From contig JAAYEJ010000061.1 in the NCBI GenBank assembly GCA_012728835.1, positions 47,838 through 111,837 on the forward strand: DNA of 64,000 nt, read 5' to 3'. Position 1 is the stretch's first letter, and each line of letters begins with the position of its first letter. Under the pieces are notes generated by a model. The model saw nothing but the letters and a program-made list of their open reading frames with translations. It ran no database searches and was not told the origin of the DNA. Below, one piece after another: positions 29,561-38,927 of the stretch. Position numbers and translations under genes: made by a program. This DNA is from Candidatus Brocadiaceae bacterium. GTDB taxonomy: Bacteria; Planctomycetota; Brocadiia; SM23-32.

Positions 29561-29628
29561 GCGCCCGCCGAGCGGCGGCCTTTGCGGACACACAGACCGG
29601 GCGGACCGGCCCGGAGGATGAGAAGACA

Positions 29629-30132
29629 ATGGACATAGGCAGAGCCAAAGCGGCAGTCACCCGCAGGGCCACGCGCAAGCGGGTGGGGCGCGGGCCCGGC
29701 AGCGGCCACGGCAAGACGAGCGGGCGCGGCCACAACGGAGCGCGGTCCCGGAGCGGATGGAGTTCCCGCGGCGTGACCGGCGGAGCGGCCCCCCTGTGGC
29801 GCCGCCTGCCGAAGCGCGGCTTCAGCAACATGCCGTTCAAGCAGGAGCCCGACGTCGTCAACGTCGGCCGCCTGGATCGGTTCGATGAGGGTACCGTGGT
29901 GGGGCCCGAGGAGATGCACCGGGCCGGGCTGGTGGGCCGCGCGCCCGCCGGCGGCGTCAAGGTGCTGGGGCAGGGCGAGCTGAGCAAGGCCCTGACCGTG
30001 CGCGCCAACGCCTTCTCCCGCAGCGCCGTCGCCAAGATCGAAGCGGCCGGCGGGACGGTGGAGCCGATCCTCCCGCCCAAGCCCCCCGTGCGGAACCCGA
30101 TGGGCTCCGCCCACGGCACGGAACGCAGGTAA
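29629..30132 (+). CDS. rplO: Large ribosomal subunit protein L15
   Basis: 167 residues. The Gly/Arg-rich N-terminus (RKRVGRGPGSGHGKTSGRGH) and WRRLPKRGFSNM identify L15. Precedes secY as in most spc operons. Confidence 0.96.
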   Translation: MDIGRAKAAVTRRATRKRVGRGPGSGHGKTSGRGHNGARSRSGWSSRGVTGGAAPLWRRLPKRGFSNMPFKQEPDVVNVGRLDRFDEGTVVGPEEMHRAGLVGRAPAGGVKVLGQGELSKALTVRANAFSRSAVAKIEAAGGTVEPILPPKPPVRNPMGSAHGTERR

Positions 30133-30156
30133 CACCCGTCCGGCGATGAGGCATCC

Positions 30157-31551
<1,395 letters not shown>

Positions 31552-31600
31552 GCAGGCGGCCCCCGCGCCGGGCGCCGTCAGACTGGAAAGGAATGCTCCC

Positions 31601-32263
31601 GTGAAATTCGTCTTCCTGGGCCCCCCGGGTGCCGGCAAGGGAACGCAGGCGGCCCGCATGGCCGTGCGCTTCAACGTGCAGCACGCATCGACCGGCGACA
31701 TGTTCCGCAAGGCCGCCGCTGCCGGGTCGGAGCTGGGCCGGACCGTCAAGGACTATCTGGACAGCGGCCGGCTCGTGCCGGACGAACTGACCTCCCGCGT
31801 GGTCGAAGAACTCGTGCTGGATGCCGGCGACGGCTACATCCTGGACGGATACCCCCGCACCCTGGGACAGGCCGAAGCGCTGGCCGCCAACCTGGAGCGG
31901 CGGGGGCTGAGGCTGGACGGCGTCGTCTACTTCGACCTGAGCGACCAGGAGGCCGTGCGCCGCCTGACCGGCCGGCTGGTCTGCTCCGGGTGCGGGCGGA
32001 ACTACCACAGGGAGTTCATGCCGCCGAAGGCGACGGATGTGTGCGACGACTGCGGCGCCGCCCTGCGCGTGCGCAGCGACAGCGCCGAAGACGTCGTGCG
32101 GCAGCGGCTGGCCGTGTACCATGAGATGACAGAGCCCCTGGTCCGCTACTATCGGGACCGAGGCCTGCTGGAGAACGTGGACGCCTCCGCCGCCCCGGAC
32201 GACGTGGAACGCGCCACGGGCGCGCTGCTGGAACGCCTGGCCCGCAGCGAAGGCGACCGATGA
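31601..32263 (+). CDS. adk: Adenylate kinase
   Basis: 220 residues. P-loop GPPGAGKGTQA, AMP-binding DGYPRT, and a LID domain carrying a structural zinc site (CSGC and CDDC). GTG 31601 follows GGAAAGGA; longer in-frame upstream codons are Ala-rich and unlike Adk. Stop overlaps map by 4 nt. Confidence 0.96.
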   Translation: MKFVFLGPPGAGKGTQAARMAVRFNVQHASTGDMFRKAAAAGSELGRTVKDYLDSGRLVPDELTSRVVEELVLDAGDGYILDGYPRTLGQAEALAANLERRGLRLDGVVYFDLSDQEAVRRLTGRLVCSGCGRNYHREFMPPKATDVCDDCGAALRVRSDSAEDVVRQRLAVYHEMTEPLVRYYRDRGLLENVDASAAPDDVERATGALLERLARSEGDR

Positions 32264-33021
32264 CCGGGATCGAGGTCAAGACGCCCGCGCAGGTCGCGCA
32301 GATGCGCCAGGCCGGGCGGCTGGTGGCCGAAGTGCTGGACCTGGTCGCCGGGATGGCGCGGGCGGGCGTGACGACCGAGCAGCTTGACAGGGCGGCCGAG
32401 GGGCACATCGTCGCGGGCGGCGGCCGGCCGTCGTTCAAGGGCTACCGCGGCTTCCCGGCCAGCATATGCGCCAGCCTGAACGAAGAGGTCGTGCACGGCA
32501 TCCCGGGAGCGCGCGTCCTGTGTGACGGCGACCTGCTGAAGGTCGACGTCGGCGCGCAGTGGCAGGGCTACCACGCCGATGCGGCCGTCACGGTCCCCAT
32601 CGGAGACGTCTCGGCGGAGGCGCAGCGGCTGCTGGAGACGACGCGTGCGGCCCTCTACGCGGGGATTGCGGCCGTGCGGGCCGGCGTCCGCGTCAGCCAG
32701 GTCTCGGCCGCCGTGCAGAAGGTGGTCGAGGACAACGGGTTCCGCGTGGTGACCGACTACACCGGGCACGGCATCGGCAGGGCGCTGCATGAAGAGCCCA
32801 GGGTGCCGAACTTCGTCCGCGCGGGATGGATGAGCAGCGACCCCGTGCTGGAGCGCGGCACGGCGATCGCCATCGAGCCGATGGTGAACGTCGGCACGCA
32901 CCGGACCGCCGTGCTGCCGAACGGCTGGACGGTCGTGACGCGCGACGGGAGCCTGTCGGCCCACTTCGAGCACACGGTGGCGGTGGAGGAGCAGGGCGCC
33001 GTCCTGCTCACATTGCCCTGA
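32260..33021 (+). CDS. map: Methionine aminopeptidase, type I
   Basis: 253 residues. Removes the N-terminal Met from new proteins using two metals. Metal ligands are in KVDVGAQWQGYHAD (two Asp), GHGIG (His), and two Glu (IEPM and the VEEQG end). The ATG overlaps the adk stop (ATGA). Confidence 0.97.
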   Translation: MTGIEVKTPAQVAQMRQAGRLVAEVLDLVAGMARAGVTTEQLDRAAEGHIVAGGGRPSFKGYRGFPASICASLNEEVVHGIPGARVLCDGDLLKVDVGAQWQGYHADAAVTVPIGDVSAEAQRLLETTRAALYAGIAAVRAGVRVSQVSAAVQKVVEDNGFRVVTDYTGHGIGRALHEEPRVPNFVRAGWMSSDPVLERGTAIAIEPMVNVGTHRTAVLPNGWTVVTRDGSLSAHFEHTVAVEEQGAVLLTLP

Positions 33022-33026
33022 ATGAC

Positions 33027-33055
33027 TTGCAGAGCCGCCGTGGCCGCGTTATAAT
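33027..33055 (+). promoter_or_regulatory. Promoter for infA and the alpha-operon genes
   Basis: TTGCAG (33027-33032), 17-bp spacer, TATAAT (33050-33055), a perfect -10 box. infA starts 18 bp downstream, so a second transcript begins within the ribosomal cluster. Confidence 0.8.
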
Positions 33056-33073
33056 GCCTTTTTTGGGTTCGGT

Positions 33074-33289
33074 ATGGCAAAGGAAGAACCGATCAGAGTG
33101 CCGGGCAGGATCAAGGAAGCCCTGCCCAACGCGATGTTCCTCGTGGCGCTGGAGGACGGGCATGAGGTCCTCGCCCACGTGTCCGGGAGGATGCGCCTGA
33201 GATTCATCCGCATCCTGCCCGGGGATACGGTGACGCTGGAGATGTCCCCCTACGACCTGACCAAGGGGCGCATCGTCTGGCGCGACTGA
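33074..33289 (+). CDS. infA: Translation initiation factor IF-1
   Basis: 71 residues, the full OB-fold protein: [32 protein letters not shown] core, with the RIVWRD end. Blocks the A site during initiation. Short leader from the TATAAT promoter. Confidence 0.96.
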   Translation: MAKEEPIRVPGRIKEALPNAMFLVALEDGHEVLAHVSGRMRLRFIRILPGDTVTLEMSPYDLTKGRIVWRD

Positions 33290-33350
33290 CCGGAGCATTG
33301 CAGATCAGGGGGCGCCTCGGGCCTGTCCCTGGACTGCCGGGAGACCACAA

Positions 33351-33464
33351 ATGAAGGTGCGTTCCAGCGTAAAGCGTATGTGTGAGGACTGCAAGATCGT
33401 GCGCCGCAAGGGCGTCGTGCGGGTGATATGCCGTAACCCCAAGCACAAGCAGCGACAGGGGTGA
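33351..33464 (+). CDS. rpmJ: Large ribosomal subunit protein L36
   Basis: 37 codons: starts [15 protein letters not shown] and ends KHKQRQG. Zinc ligands C11, C14, C27 and H32 are present (C+ form). Stop at 33462-33464, 6 nt before rpsM. Confidence 0.95.
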   Translation: MKVRSSVKRMCEDCKIVRRKGVVRVICRNPKHKQRQG

Positions 33465-33470
33465 GCAGAT

Positions 33471-33857
33471 ATGCCGCGTTTGGTTGGTGTCGACATACCG
33501 GGCGATAAGAGCGTTGCCGTCTCCCTCACGTACATCTACGGCGTGGGCAAGACCTCGGCGCGCGTCATCTGCGACGTGCTGGATATCGATTCGAACAAGA
33601 AGGCCCACGAACTGACCGAAGACGAGTTGAGCCGCATCGCGGCCTACGTCGAGAAGAACTTCATTGTCGAAGGCGAGTTGCGCCGCCTGGAGGCGAGCAA
33701 CATCGCGCGTCTGCGCCAGATCAACTGCTACCGGGGCATCCGGCACCGCAGGGGCCTGCCCGTGCGCGGGCAGAGGACGCGCACGAATGCCCGCACCCGC
33801 AAGGGCAAGAAGCGCACCGTCGCCGGCAAGAAGGGCGTCAAGGAACTTGCTCACTGA
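33471..33857 (+). CDS. rpsM: Small ribosomal subunit protein S13
   Basis: 128 residues. PRLVGVDIPGDKSVAVSLTYIYG and GIRHRRGLPVRGQRTRTNARTRKG are diagnostic. Normally rpsK follows directly; here a methyltransferase gene intervenes. Confidence 0.97.
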   Translation: MPRLVGVDIPGDKSVAVSLTYIYGVGKTSARVICDVLDIDSNKKAHELTEDELSRIAAYVEKNFIVEGELRRLEASNIARLRQINCYRGIRHRRGLPVRGQRTRTNARTRKGKKRTVAGKKGVKELAH

Positions 33858-33951
33858 GAGAGGCCGCCGGCGCGCCTCGGACGGCTGCCGGCGCGCGGGC
33901 CCTCGGTGTGCCGCGCGCAGCGGCGCGACCCAGTCGTGCGGGTGAGACGGC

Positions 33952-34773
33952 GTGCCGAAGAGCGAACTCCACAAGTACCTGCAGGACCGGAGCCGGCTTC
34001 TGCAGGCGGTGTGCCTGCTCGGGCCTGCGGGCCGGTCGGACGAACGCAAGGCCAAGAAGCTCGGCGAGATCGCCGGCTTCTGCGAGTTGATTTTGACATA
34101 TGTGGACCGGTTCCTGGCGCGTCGCCCTGCGGTGAGCGTCGTGGAGTTCTCCTGCGGCAAGAGCTACCTGGGCGTCGTGCTCTGCGTGCTTCTGCGTGAC
34201 CTGGCCGGCAAGCAGGCGCAACTGGTCGGCGTGGACTGGAACCCGGCGCTGATCGAGACGTGCCGGCGTGTGGCCGAGGCGGCCGGCGTGAAGGACGCCC
34301 GGTTCGTGGCGTCCAGGACGCGCGAGTTCCGGGCCGACGAGCCGTTCGACCTGGCCGTTGCGCTGCATGCATGCGACACCGCCACGGACGAGGCGATCGC
34401 CAAGGGCATCGAGCTGGGCGTGCCGCTGATCCTGACCGTGCCGTGCTGTCAGAACCAGATACGCGGTCAGATCGAGACGGGCCACCCGCTGGTGGCCATG
34501 ACGGAGTTCGGGCCGATTCGGTACCGGCTGGCCAACATGCTGACGGACGTGCTGAGGGCGCAGTTTCTGCGCAGTGCCGGGTACGTGGTGGAGATGCAGG
34601 AGATCGTCTCGCCCCGGCTGACGCCGAAGAACCTGTGCATCTGCGCACGGATGCCGCGGCGGCGCCCGAAGGCGGGACGCGACGAGGGCTACCGGGCGCT
34701 GAAGGCGTTCTTCGGAGTGCGGCCGGCTCTGGAGCGGCTGTGCCCGAATGTCGTGCCTGAACGGGAGAACTGA
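33952..34773 (+). CDS. SAM-dependent methyltransferase (Methyltransf_32-like) within the ribosomal cluster
   Basis: 273 residues. A Rossmann-type methyltransferase: motif I-like VVEFSCGKSYLG (in place of the usual DxGxGxG), an acidic residue in LVGVDWNP, and ALHACDTATDEAI typical of the GSTCD/Methyltransf_32 group. PCCQNQI follows the HACDTA strand. The substrate is unknown; RNA or a ribosomal protein is a guess from context. GTG 33952 was chosen by frame and N-terminal length. It lies between rpsM and rpsK, an unusual position, on the same strand, with gaps of about 94 and 54 bp, so it is probably co-transcribed with them. Confidence 0.85.
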   Translation: MPKSELHKYLQDRSRLLQAVCLLGPAGRSDERKAKKLGEIAGFCELILTYVDRFLARRPAVSVVEFSCGKSYLGVVLCVLLRDLAGKQAQLVGVDWNPALIETCRRVAEAAGVKDARFVASRTREFRADEPFDLAVALHACDTATDEAIAKGIELGVPLILTVPCCQNQIRGQIETGHPLVAMTEFGPIRYRLANMLTDVLRAQFLRSAGYVVEMQEIVSPRLTPKNLCICARMPRRRPKAGRDEGYRALKAFFGVRPALERLCPNVVPEREN

Positions 34774-34827
34774 GAACGCGGCCCGGTGAGAGCCGGCCAC
34801 GGTCAACTGAAGGAGAGGCGCACAGAC

Positions 34828-35202
34828 ATGGCGAAGGCGAAGAGCATGCGGCGTGTCGGCTCACGGGCCGTGGCCCACGTCAATGCAACGTTCAACAACA
34901 CGCGCATCACCATCACGGACCTGAAAGGCGAGGTGCTCTGCTTCGAGACCGCGGGGAGCTGCGGCTTCTCCGGCGCGCGCAAGAGCACCCCGTTTGCCGC
35001 GCAGCGGACGGCCGAACGCGTCGCCGACAAGGCCAAGCGGATGGGCATTCAGGAGCTGGAGGTGAAGGTGAAGGGCCCGGGCTCCGGACGGGAGTCCGCC
35101 ATCACGGCCCTGGAGGCCGCCGGTCTGTCCATCCATTCCATAGAGGATGTGACCCCGCTGCCGCACAACGGCTGCCGCCCGAAGAAGAGGCGCCGCGTCT
35201 GA
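34828..35202 (+). CDS. rpsK: Small ribosomal subunit protein S11
   Basis: 124 residues. [30 protein letters not shown] and the C-terminal [18 protein letters not shown] are diagnostic. AAGGAGAGG at 34810-34818 precedes ATG 34828. The usual W-A-S-A-G segment reads [10 protein letters not shown] here. Confidence 0.97.
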   Translation: MAKAKSMRRVGSRAVAHVNATFNNTRITITDLKGEVLCFETAGSCGFSGARKSTPFAAQRTAERVADKAKRMGIQELEVKVKGPGSGRESAITALEAAGLSIHSIEDVTPLPHNGCRPKKRRRV

Positions 35203-35248
35203 GGCGCCCTGCGGAAGCTTCCGAGAGAAGAGAAGAGAGTAGAAACGC

Positions 35249-35872
35249 ATGGCCAGGAACACCGGACCGAAGTGCAGGCTGTGCCGCCGGGAAGGCACCA
35301 AGCTCTTCCTGAAAGGCGCCCGCTGCCATACGGCGAAGTGCGCCATGGAGGGCCGCAGCAAGCCGCCGGGAATGCACGGCTGGCGGCGCGGCCGCCCCAG
35401 CGACTACGCGGTGCGGCTTCGCGAAATGCAGAAGTGCAAGCGCTACTACGGCGTGCTCGATGGGCAGTTCCGGCGCTACTTCGAGGCGGCGCGCAGGATC
35501 CCCGGCAACACGGGCGAGAACCTGCTCTGCCTGCTGGAGCGGCGACTTGACAGCGTGCTGGTCAGCACCGGCCTGGCCGTCTCGCGCGCCCAGGCGCGCC
35601 AGCTGATCACGCACGGTCACATCCAGGTCGGCGGGCGCAAGGTCGACGTGCCCAACTACCTGGTCAGGGAGAACGACGTGGTGCGCCCCGTCCCGGTGGA
35701 CGCGATCCTGGACGCTGCGCGCGAGCACCGGGAAGAGACGGGCCATCCGGGCCCCGGATGGCTGGCCGTCAACGACGCGGACCTGACGGTGCGGGTGACC
35801 AGGATGCCCGTGCGAGCCGACGTGACCGCCGAGGTGGACGACGGCCTTGTGGTCGAGTTCTGCTCGCGCTGA
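35249..35872 (+). CDS. rpsD: Small ribosomal subunit protein S4
   Basis: 207 residues. N-terminal cysteines C9, C12, C26 and C31 suggest the zinc-binding version. S4 RNA-binding domain (LDSVLVSTGLAVSRAQARQLITHGHI) is intact. Followed by rpoA as in the alpha operon. Confidence 0.97.
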   Translation: MARNTGPKCRLCRREGTKLFLKGARCHTAKCAMEGRSKPPGMHGWRRGRPSDYAVRLREMQKCKRYYGVLDGQFRRYFEAARRIPGNTGENLLCLLERRLDSVLVSTGLAVSRAQARQLITHGHIQVGGRKVDVPNYLVRENDVVRPVPVDAILDAAREHREETGHPGPGWLAVNDADLTVRVTRMPVRADVTAEVDDGLVVEFCSR

Positions 35873-35933
35873 TCGCAGCGGGCGCATGCCCGGCTGTTTC
35901 CACACGGCAACACGGACAAGCGGAGAGACATAG

Positions 35934-36938
35934 ATGGCTATACGAGTTCGGTGGCGAGGTCTGGAGCTGCCCGTCCGGGTGCGCGTTGACCAGAGCACCC
36001 TTGCGGACGACTACGGCGAATTCGTCGCTGAGCCCTTCGAGCGCGGATTCGGCCACAGCCTGGGCAACAGCCTGCGCCGTGTGCTGCTGTCCTCCATCGA
36101 GGGCTCCGCCGTGGTCGCCGTGCGGTTCGAGGGCGTGCAGCAGGAACTGAGCGCCATCGAGGGCGTCCTGGAGGATATCCCGGAGATCGTCCTCAACGTC
36201 AAGGAGCTGCTGCTGAGGCTCCATCCCGACGAAGAGCGGGTCCTGCGCGTCGAAGCCCACAAGCCCGGTGTCGTTACCGCCGGCGACATCGACCCGGACC
36301 CCGACGTCGACATCGTCCGCCCCGATCAGGTGATCGCCACCCTGGCGGCCGAGACGGACTTCGTCTGCCACATGACCGTGCGCAAGGGCCGCGGGTACGT
36401 GCCCTCCGAAGAACACGAGGACCTGCCGCGTGACATCGGCGTGATCCCCGTCGACGGGCTGTTCTCGCCGGTGCGCCGCGTCAGCTACAAGGTGGAAGAC
36501 ACCCGCGTCGGGCGCCGCACGAACTACGACCGCCTGATCCTCCAGGTCCACACCAACGGCGTCGTCAGCCCGGAGATGGCCATGGTGGAGGCCGCCAAGG
36601 TCCTGCGCAAGCACCTGAACCCGTTCATCGAATACTTCGAACTCGGCCGGCAGCTGCCGTTCGAGGAGCCGACGCCGATCGCCGAGGTCAAGCACCTCGA
36701 GATGCCCCAGGTCCCCGAGTCGAAGCTCTCCATGCCGATCTCCGCTCTGGACCTGACCGCCCGCGCGCTGCACTGCCTGGAAGGAGAGGGCATCAAGACC
36801 GTCCGCGACCTGCTCGGCAAGTCGGAGTCCGACCTGCTGGCCATGCGGAACTTCGGTCAGGTGACCCTGCAGGAACTGGCCGACAGGCTGGCTGAGCACG
36901 GGCTGGAAGTCGGAATGCTGGCGCCGCACGAGGACTGA
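35934..36938 (+). CDS. rpoA: RNA polymerase alpha subunit
   Basis: 334 residues. N-terminal assembly domain with FGHSLGNSLRRVLLSSIEGSA; C-terminal DNA-binding domain (ALDLTARALHCLEGEGI, NFGQVTLQEL) connected by a linker. Full length. Confidence 0.97.
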   Translation: MAIRVRWRGLELPVRVRVDQSTLADDYGEFVAEPFERGFGHSLGNSLRRVLLSSIEGSAVVAVRFEGVQQELSAIEGVLEDIPEIVLNVKELLLRLHPDEERVLRVEAHKPGVVTAGDIDPDPDVDIVRPDQVIATLAAETDFVCHMTVRKGRGYVPSEEHEDLPRDIGVIPVDGLFSPVRRVSYKVEDTRVGRRTNYDRLILQVHTNGVVSPEMAMVEAAKVLRKHLNPFIEYFELGRQLPFEEPTPIAEVKHLEMPQVPESKLSMPISALDLTARALHCLEGEGIKTVRDLLGKSESDLLAMRNFGQVTLQELADRLAEHGLEVGMLAPHED

Positions 36939-36988
36939 GTGCGGCCACCCCTTTCGTTCGATCATCAAGCAGAGCCGGGTGGCAAGCG

Positions 36989-37591
36989 ATGAGACACCGC
37001 AAGAAGGGACGTAAGCTGGGCAGGAACGCGAGCCATCGCCAGGCGCTTCGGCGCAACATGGCGGCCGACCTGCTGCGCTGCGAGAGAATCGTGACAACCA
37101 TCGGCAAGGCCAGGGAAGTGCGGCCCTTTGTCGAACGCATCATCACCCTGGCCCGGCGGGCGCTGCCCTGGAAGGACACGGGCGATGCGGCCGATCGGGC
37201 CCGCTACCTCCACTACTACCGCCTGGCCCTGCGGCGCCTGCAGGACAAGGAGATGGTGCAGAAGCTCTTCGGAGAGGGCCCCTGGCTCACCGGCCAGGCG
37301 TCGCTCGCCCGCCGCTACGCCAACCGGCCCGGCGGCTACACCCGCATCGTGCGGGTCGGCGGCAGCCGCCTCGGCCTCCCCGTCGGCGGCACCGTCAGTG
37401 AGATACCTGAGATCACCTACGAGATCGGCGGCGCCGAGCGGTCGCTCCGGCTCATCGGCAACCGCCTGGGCGACAACGCAGAACGCGTGATCTTCGAACT
37501 CGTCGAAGAACGCGAGCCCGGCCCCGATGCCGAGGTCGCCCCGACGATCACCGTCGGCGACGAGGTCCGCGAGCCCGCCGCCGAAGAGTAA
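36989..37591 (+). CDS. rplQ: Large ribosomal subunit protein L17, enlarged
   Basis: 200 residues against about 115-135 in most bacteria. The N-terminus RHRKKGRKLGRNASHRQAL and GGYTRIVRVG are typical. About 27-30 extra residues are inserted between the RVGGSRLG region and the C-terminal GDNAERVIFEL strand, and an acidic tail follows. Terminal gene of the cluster, followed by a hairpin terminator. Confidence 0.95.
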   Translation: MRHRKKGRKLGRNASHRQALRRNMAADLLRCERIVTTIGKAREVRPFVERIITLARRALPWKDTGDAADRARYLHYYRLALRRLQDKEMVQKLFGEGPWLTGQASLARRYANRPGGYTRIVRVGGSRLGLPVGGTVSEIPEITYEIGGAERSLRLIGNRLGDNAERVIFELVEEREPGPDAEVAPTITVGDEVREPAAEE

Positions 37592-37610
37592 CGACACCGG
37601 GCGAATGAAC

Positions 37611-37655
37611 GCGGGAGACGGCACCCGTCGGCGTGCCGTCTCCCGCGCCGTGTTT
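37611..37655 (+). terminator. Terminator at the end of the ribosomal cluster
   Basis: Perfect 14-bp stem (37611-37624 with 37633-37646), 8-nt loop, followed by GCCGTGTTT. Very stable stem but only a short T-run. It could also serve trxA from the other strand. Confidence 0.75.
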
Positions 37656-37726
37656 CCGGGACCCCGCCGCGCTCCGTCCGGAGCCCGGCCCTGTCAGCCC
37701 ACTGAGAAAGCCCTCCTGTCGGGCCG

Positions 37727-38065
37727 CTATCCCTCCAGCAAGTCGTCCACCGCCTGCTGATAGGCCTGCCGATCCTGCGCGCCGATCATCCGCAGCGAGG
37801 TGACCTCCTTGCCCCCCTTGAACAGGACGACCGTGGGAATGGCGCTGACCCCGAGCTTCGACGCCGTGGCGGGGTTCTCGTCCACGTTCAGCTTGTACGC
37901 CTTCAGCTTGCCCGCATTCGCCTCGGCGATCTGGTCGATCACGGGCCCCACCATGCGGCAGGGGCCGCACCAGGGCGCCCACAGGTCGACCAGCACCGGC
38001 AAGGCCGACTTGACAACCTCGGCTTCAAACGTCGCGTCGGTCACGTCCTTCACTGCATCGCTCAC
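37727..38065 (-). CDS. trxA: Thioredoxin
   Basis: 112 residues. Redox motif [11 protein letters not shown] and the cis-proline segment [12 protein letters not shown] are present. GTG 38065 with an upstream GGAG gives [13 protein letters not shown], matching family N-termini. Lies 32 bp after a zinc-ribbon membrane protein gene, with which it is probably co-transcribed. Confidence 0.96.
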   Translation of the reverse strand: MSDAVKDVTDATFEAEVVKSALPVLVDLWAPWCGPCRMVGPVIDQIAEANAGKLKAYKLNVDENPATASKLGVSAIPTVVLFKGGKEVTSLRMIGAQDRQAYQQAVDDLLEG

Positions 38066-38097
38066 AGAGCGTCTCCTTCTCGGTCGGAAAGGGTCCC

Positions 38098-38673
38098 TCA
38101 GGCGGCGGGGATGCGCTTGAACCGGAGTTCGACCTTGGCGCGGAGGTTCTTCAACTGGCGCTTCGCCACACCGCGGTTGTACTCCTTCTGCTGCCTCCAG
38201 GGGTGCGGATTGGTATCCTGGGCATAGGCCGCGTCCGACCGGATGGACTCGTCCGTCTTCTGCAGCCACTCGACCAGACCCTCCAGCTCGTGGCGTGCAT
38301 CCGCGAACGTCTTGCCGGCCGCAGCGCTCTCGCCCATCGCCTGCTGCTGATCGGCACGTGCCAGCATGTCGTCGACCTTCTGCAGCGTCTCCACGGGCGG
38401 GCGGAAGAACTCCGGCACGTCCGCCAGGACCTTGCGGGACGCCCGCTCATACATGAAGCCTGCGAAGAAGATCAGGCCCAGAGCCACGACCACCGCCGCC
38501 CCGACGCGCCCCCCGAAATGCTCGGGATGCTCCTGTTTGCCCTTGGCCTGCTTGACGCGTGTCTCGTACGCCTCGCCGCTCTTCAGGTTGACGCCGCAGT
38601 GCGGGCACTCGATCTCGCCCAGCCCGACCTCTTTCCCGCAGGACGGGCACTGGAGTCTGGCTTCCTCGGCCAT
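38098..38673 (-). CDS. Zinc-ribbon single-pass membrane protein, function unknown
   Basis: 191 residues. Two CxxC knuckles at the N-terminus (CPSCGKEVG and CPHCG), one membrane helix ([17 protein letters not shown]), then a charged helical part. Not recognised as a named family. Upstream of trxA on the same strand; transcribed from a strong promoter at 38728-38755. A link to redox or protein quality control is only suggested by the neighbour. Confidence 0.75.
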   Translation of the reverse strand: MAEEARLQCPSCGKEVGLGEIECPHCGVNLKSGEAYETRVKQAKGKQEHPEHFGGRVGAAVVVALGLIFFAGFMYERASRKVLADVPEFFRPPVETLQKVDDMLARADQQQAMGESAAAGKTFADARHELEGLVEWLQKTDESIRSDAAYAQDTNPHPWRQQKEYNRGVAKRQLKNLRAKVELRFKRIPAA

Positions 38674-38727
38674 CGGTTCCCTCGCACAGAGTCATGGGTT
38701 CATGTCGCACAACCCCCTACGAACGCC

Positions 38728-38755
38728 ATTCTATAGCATACGGCGCCTGTGTCAA
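38728..38755 (-). promoter_or_regulatory. Promoter for the zinc-ribbon protein and trxA
   Basis: On the minus strand: TTGACA (38755-38750), 16-bp spacer, TAGAAT (38733-38728). About 55 nt before the start codon. Confidence 0.75.
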
Positions 38756-38855
38756 CCTGCAACCGAACGGGCCGGGTCGTGAGCCCCGTTGCCGTTGTGC
38801 GGCCGGGCACGGACGGGGGGGCGGGCACCGGCGGGGCCGGCCCGCAACGCCCGCC

Positions 38856-38885
38856 TTGACACGCGCGGCGGCCCGCAGCTACCCT
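38856..38885 (+). promoter_or_regulatory. Promoter for the GHMP kinase and rodA
   Basis: TTGACA (38856-38861), 18-bp spacer, TACCCT (38880-38885). The kinase starts 43 bp downstream. Divergent from the trxA-side promoter. Confidence 0.5.
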
Positions 38886-38927
38886 GTGCGCAGTGCGCCC
38901 ATCCTCCTCCTGCGGACAACCTGCGCG

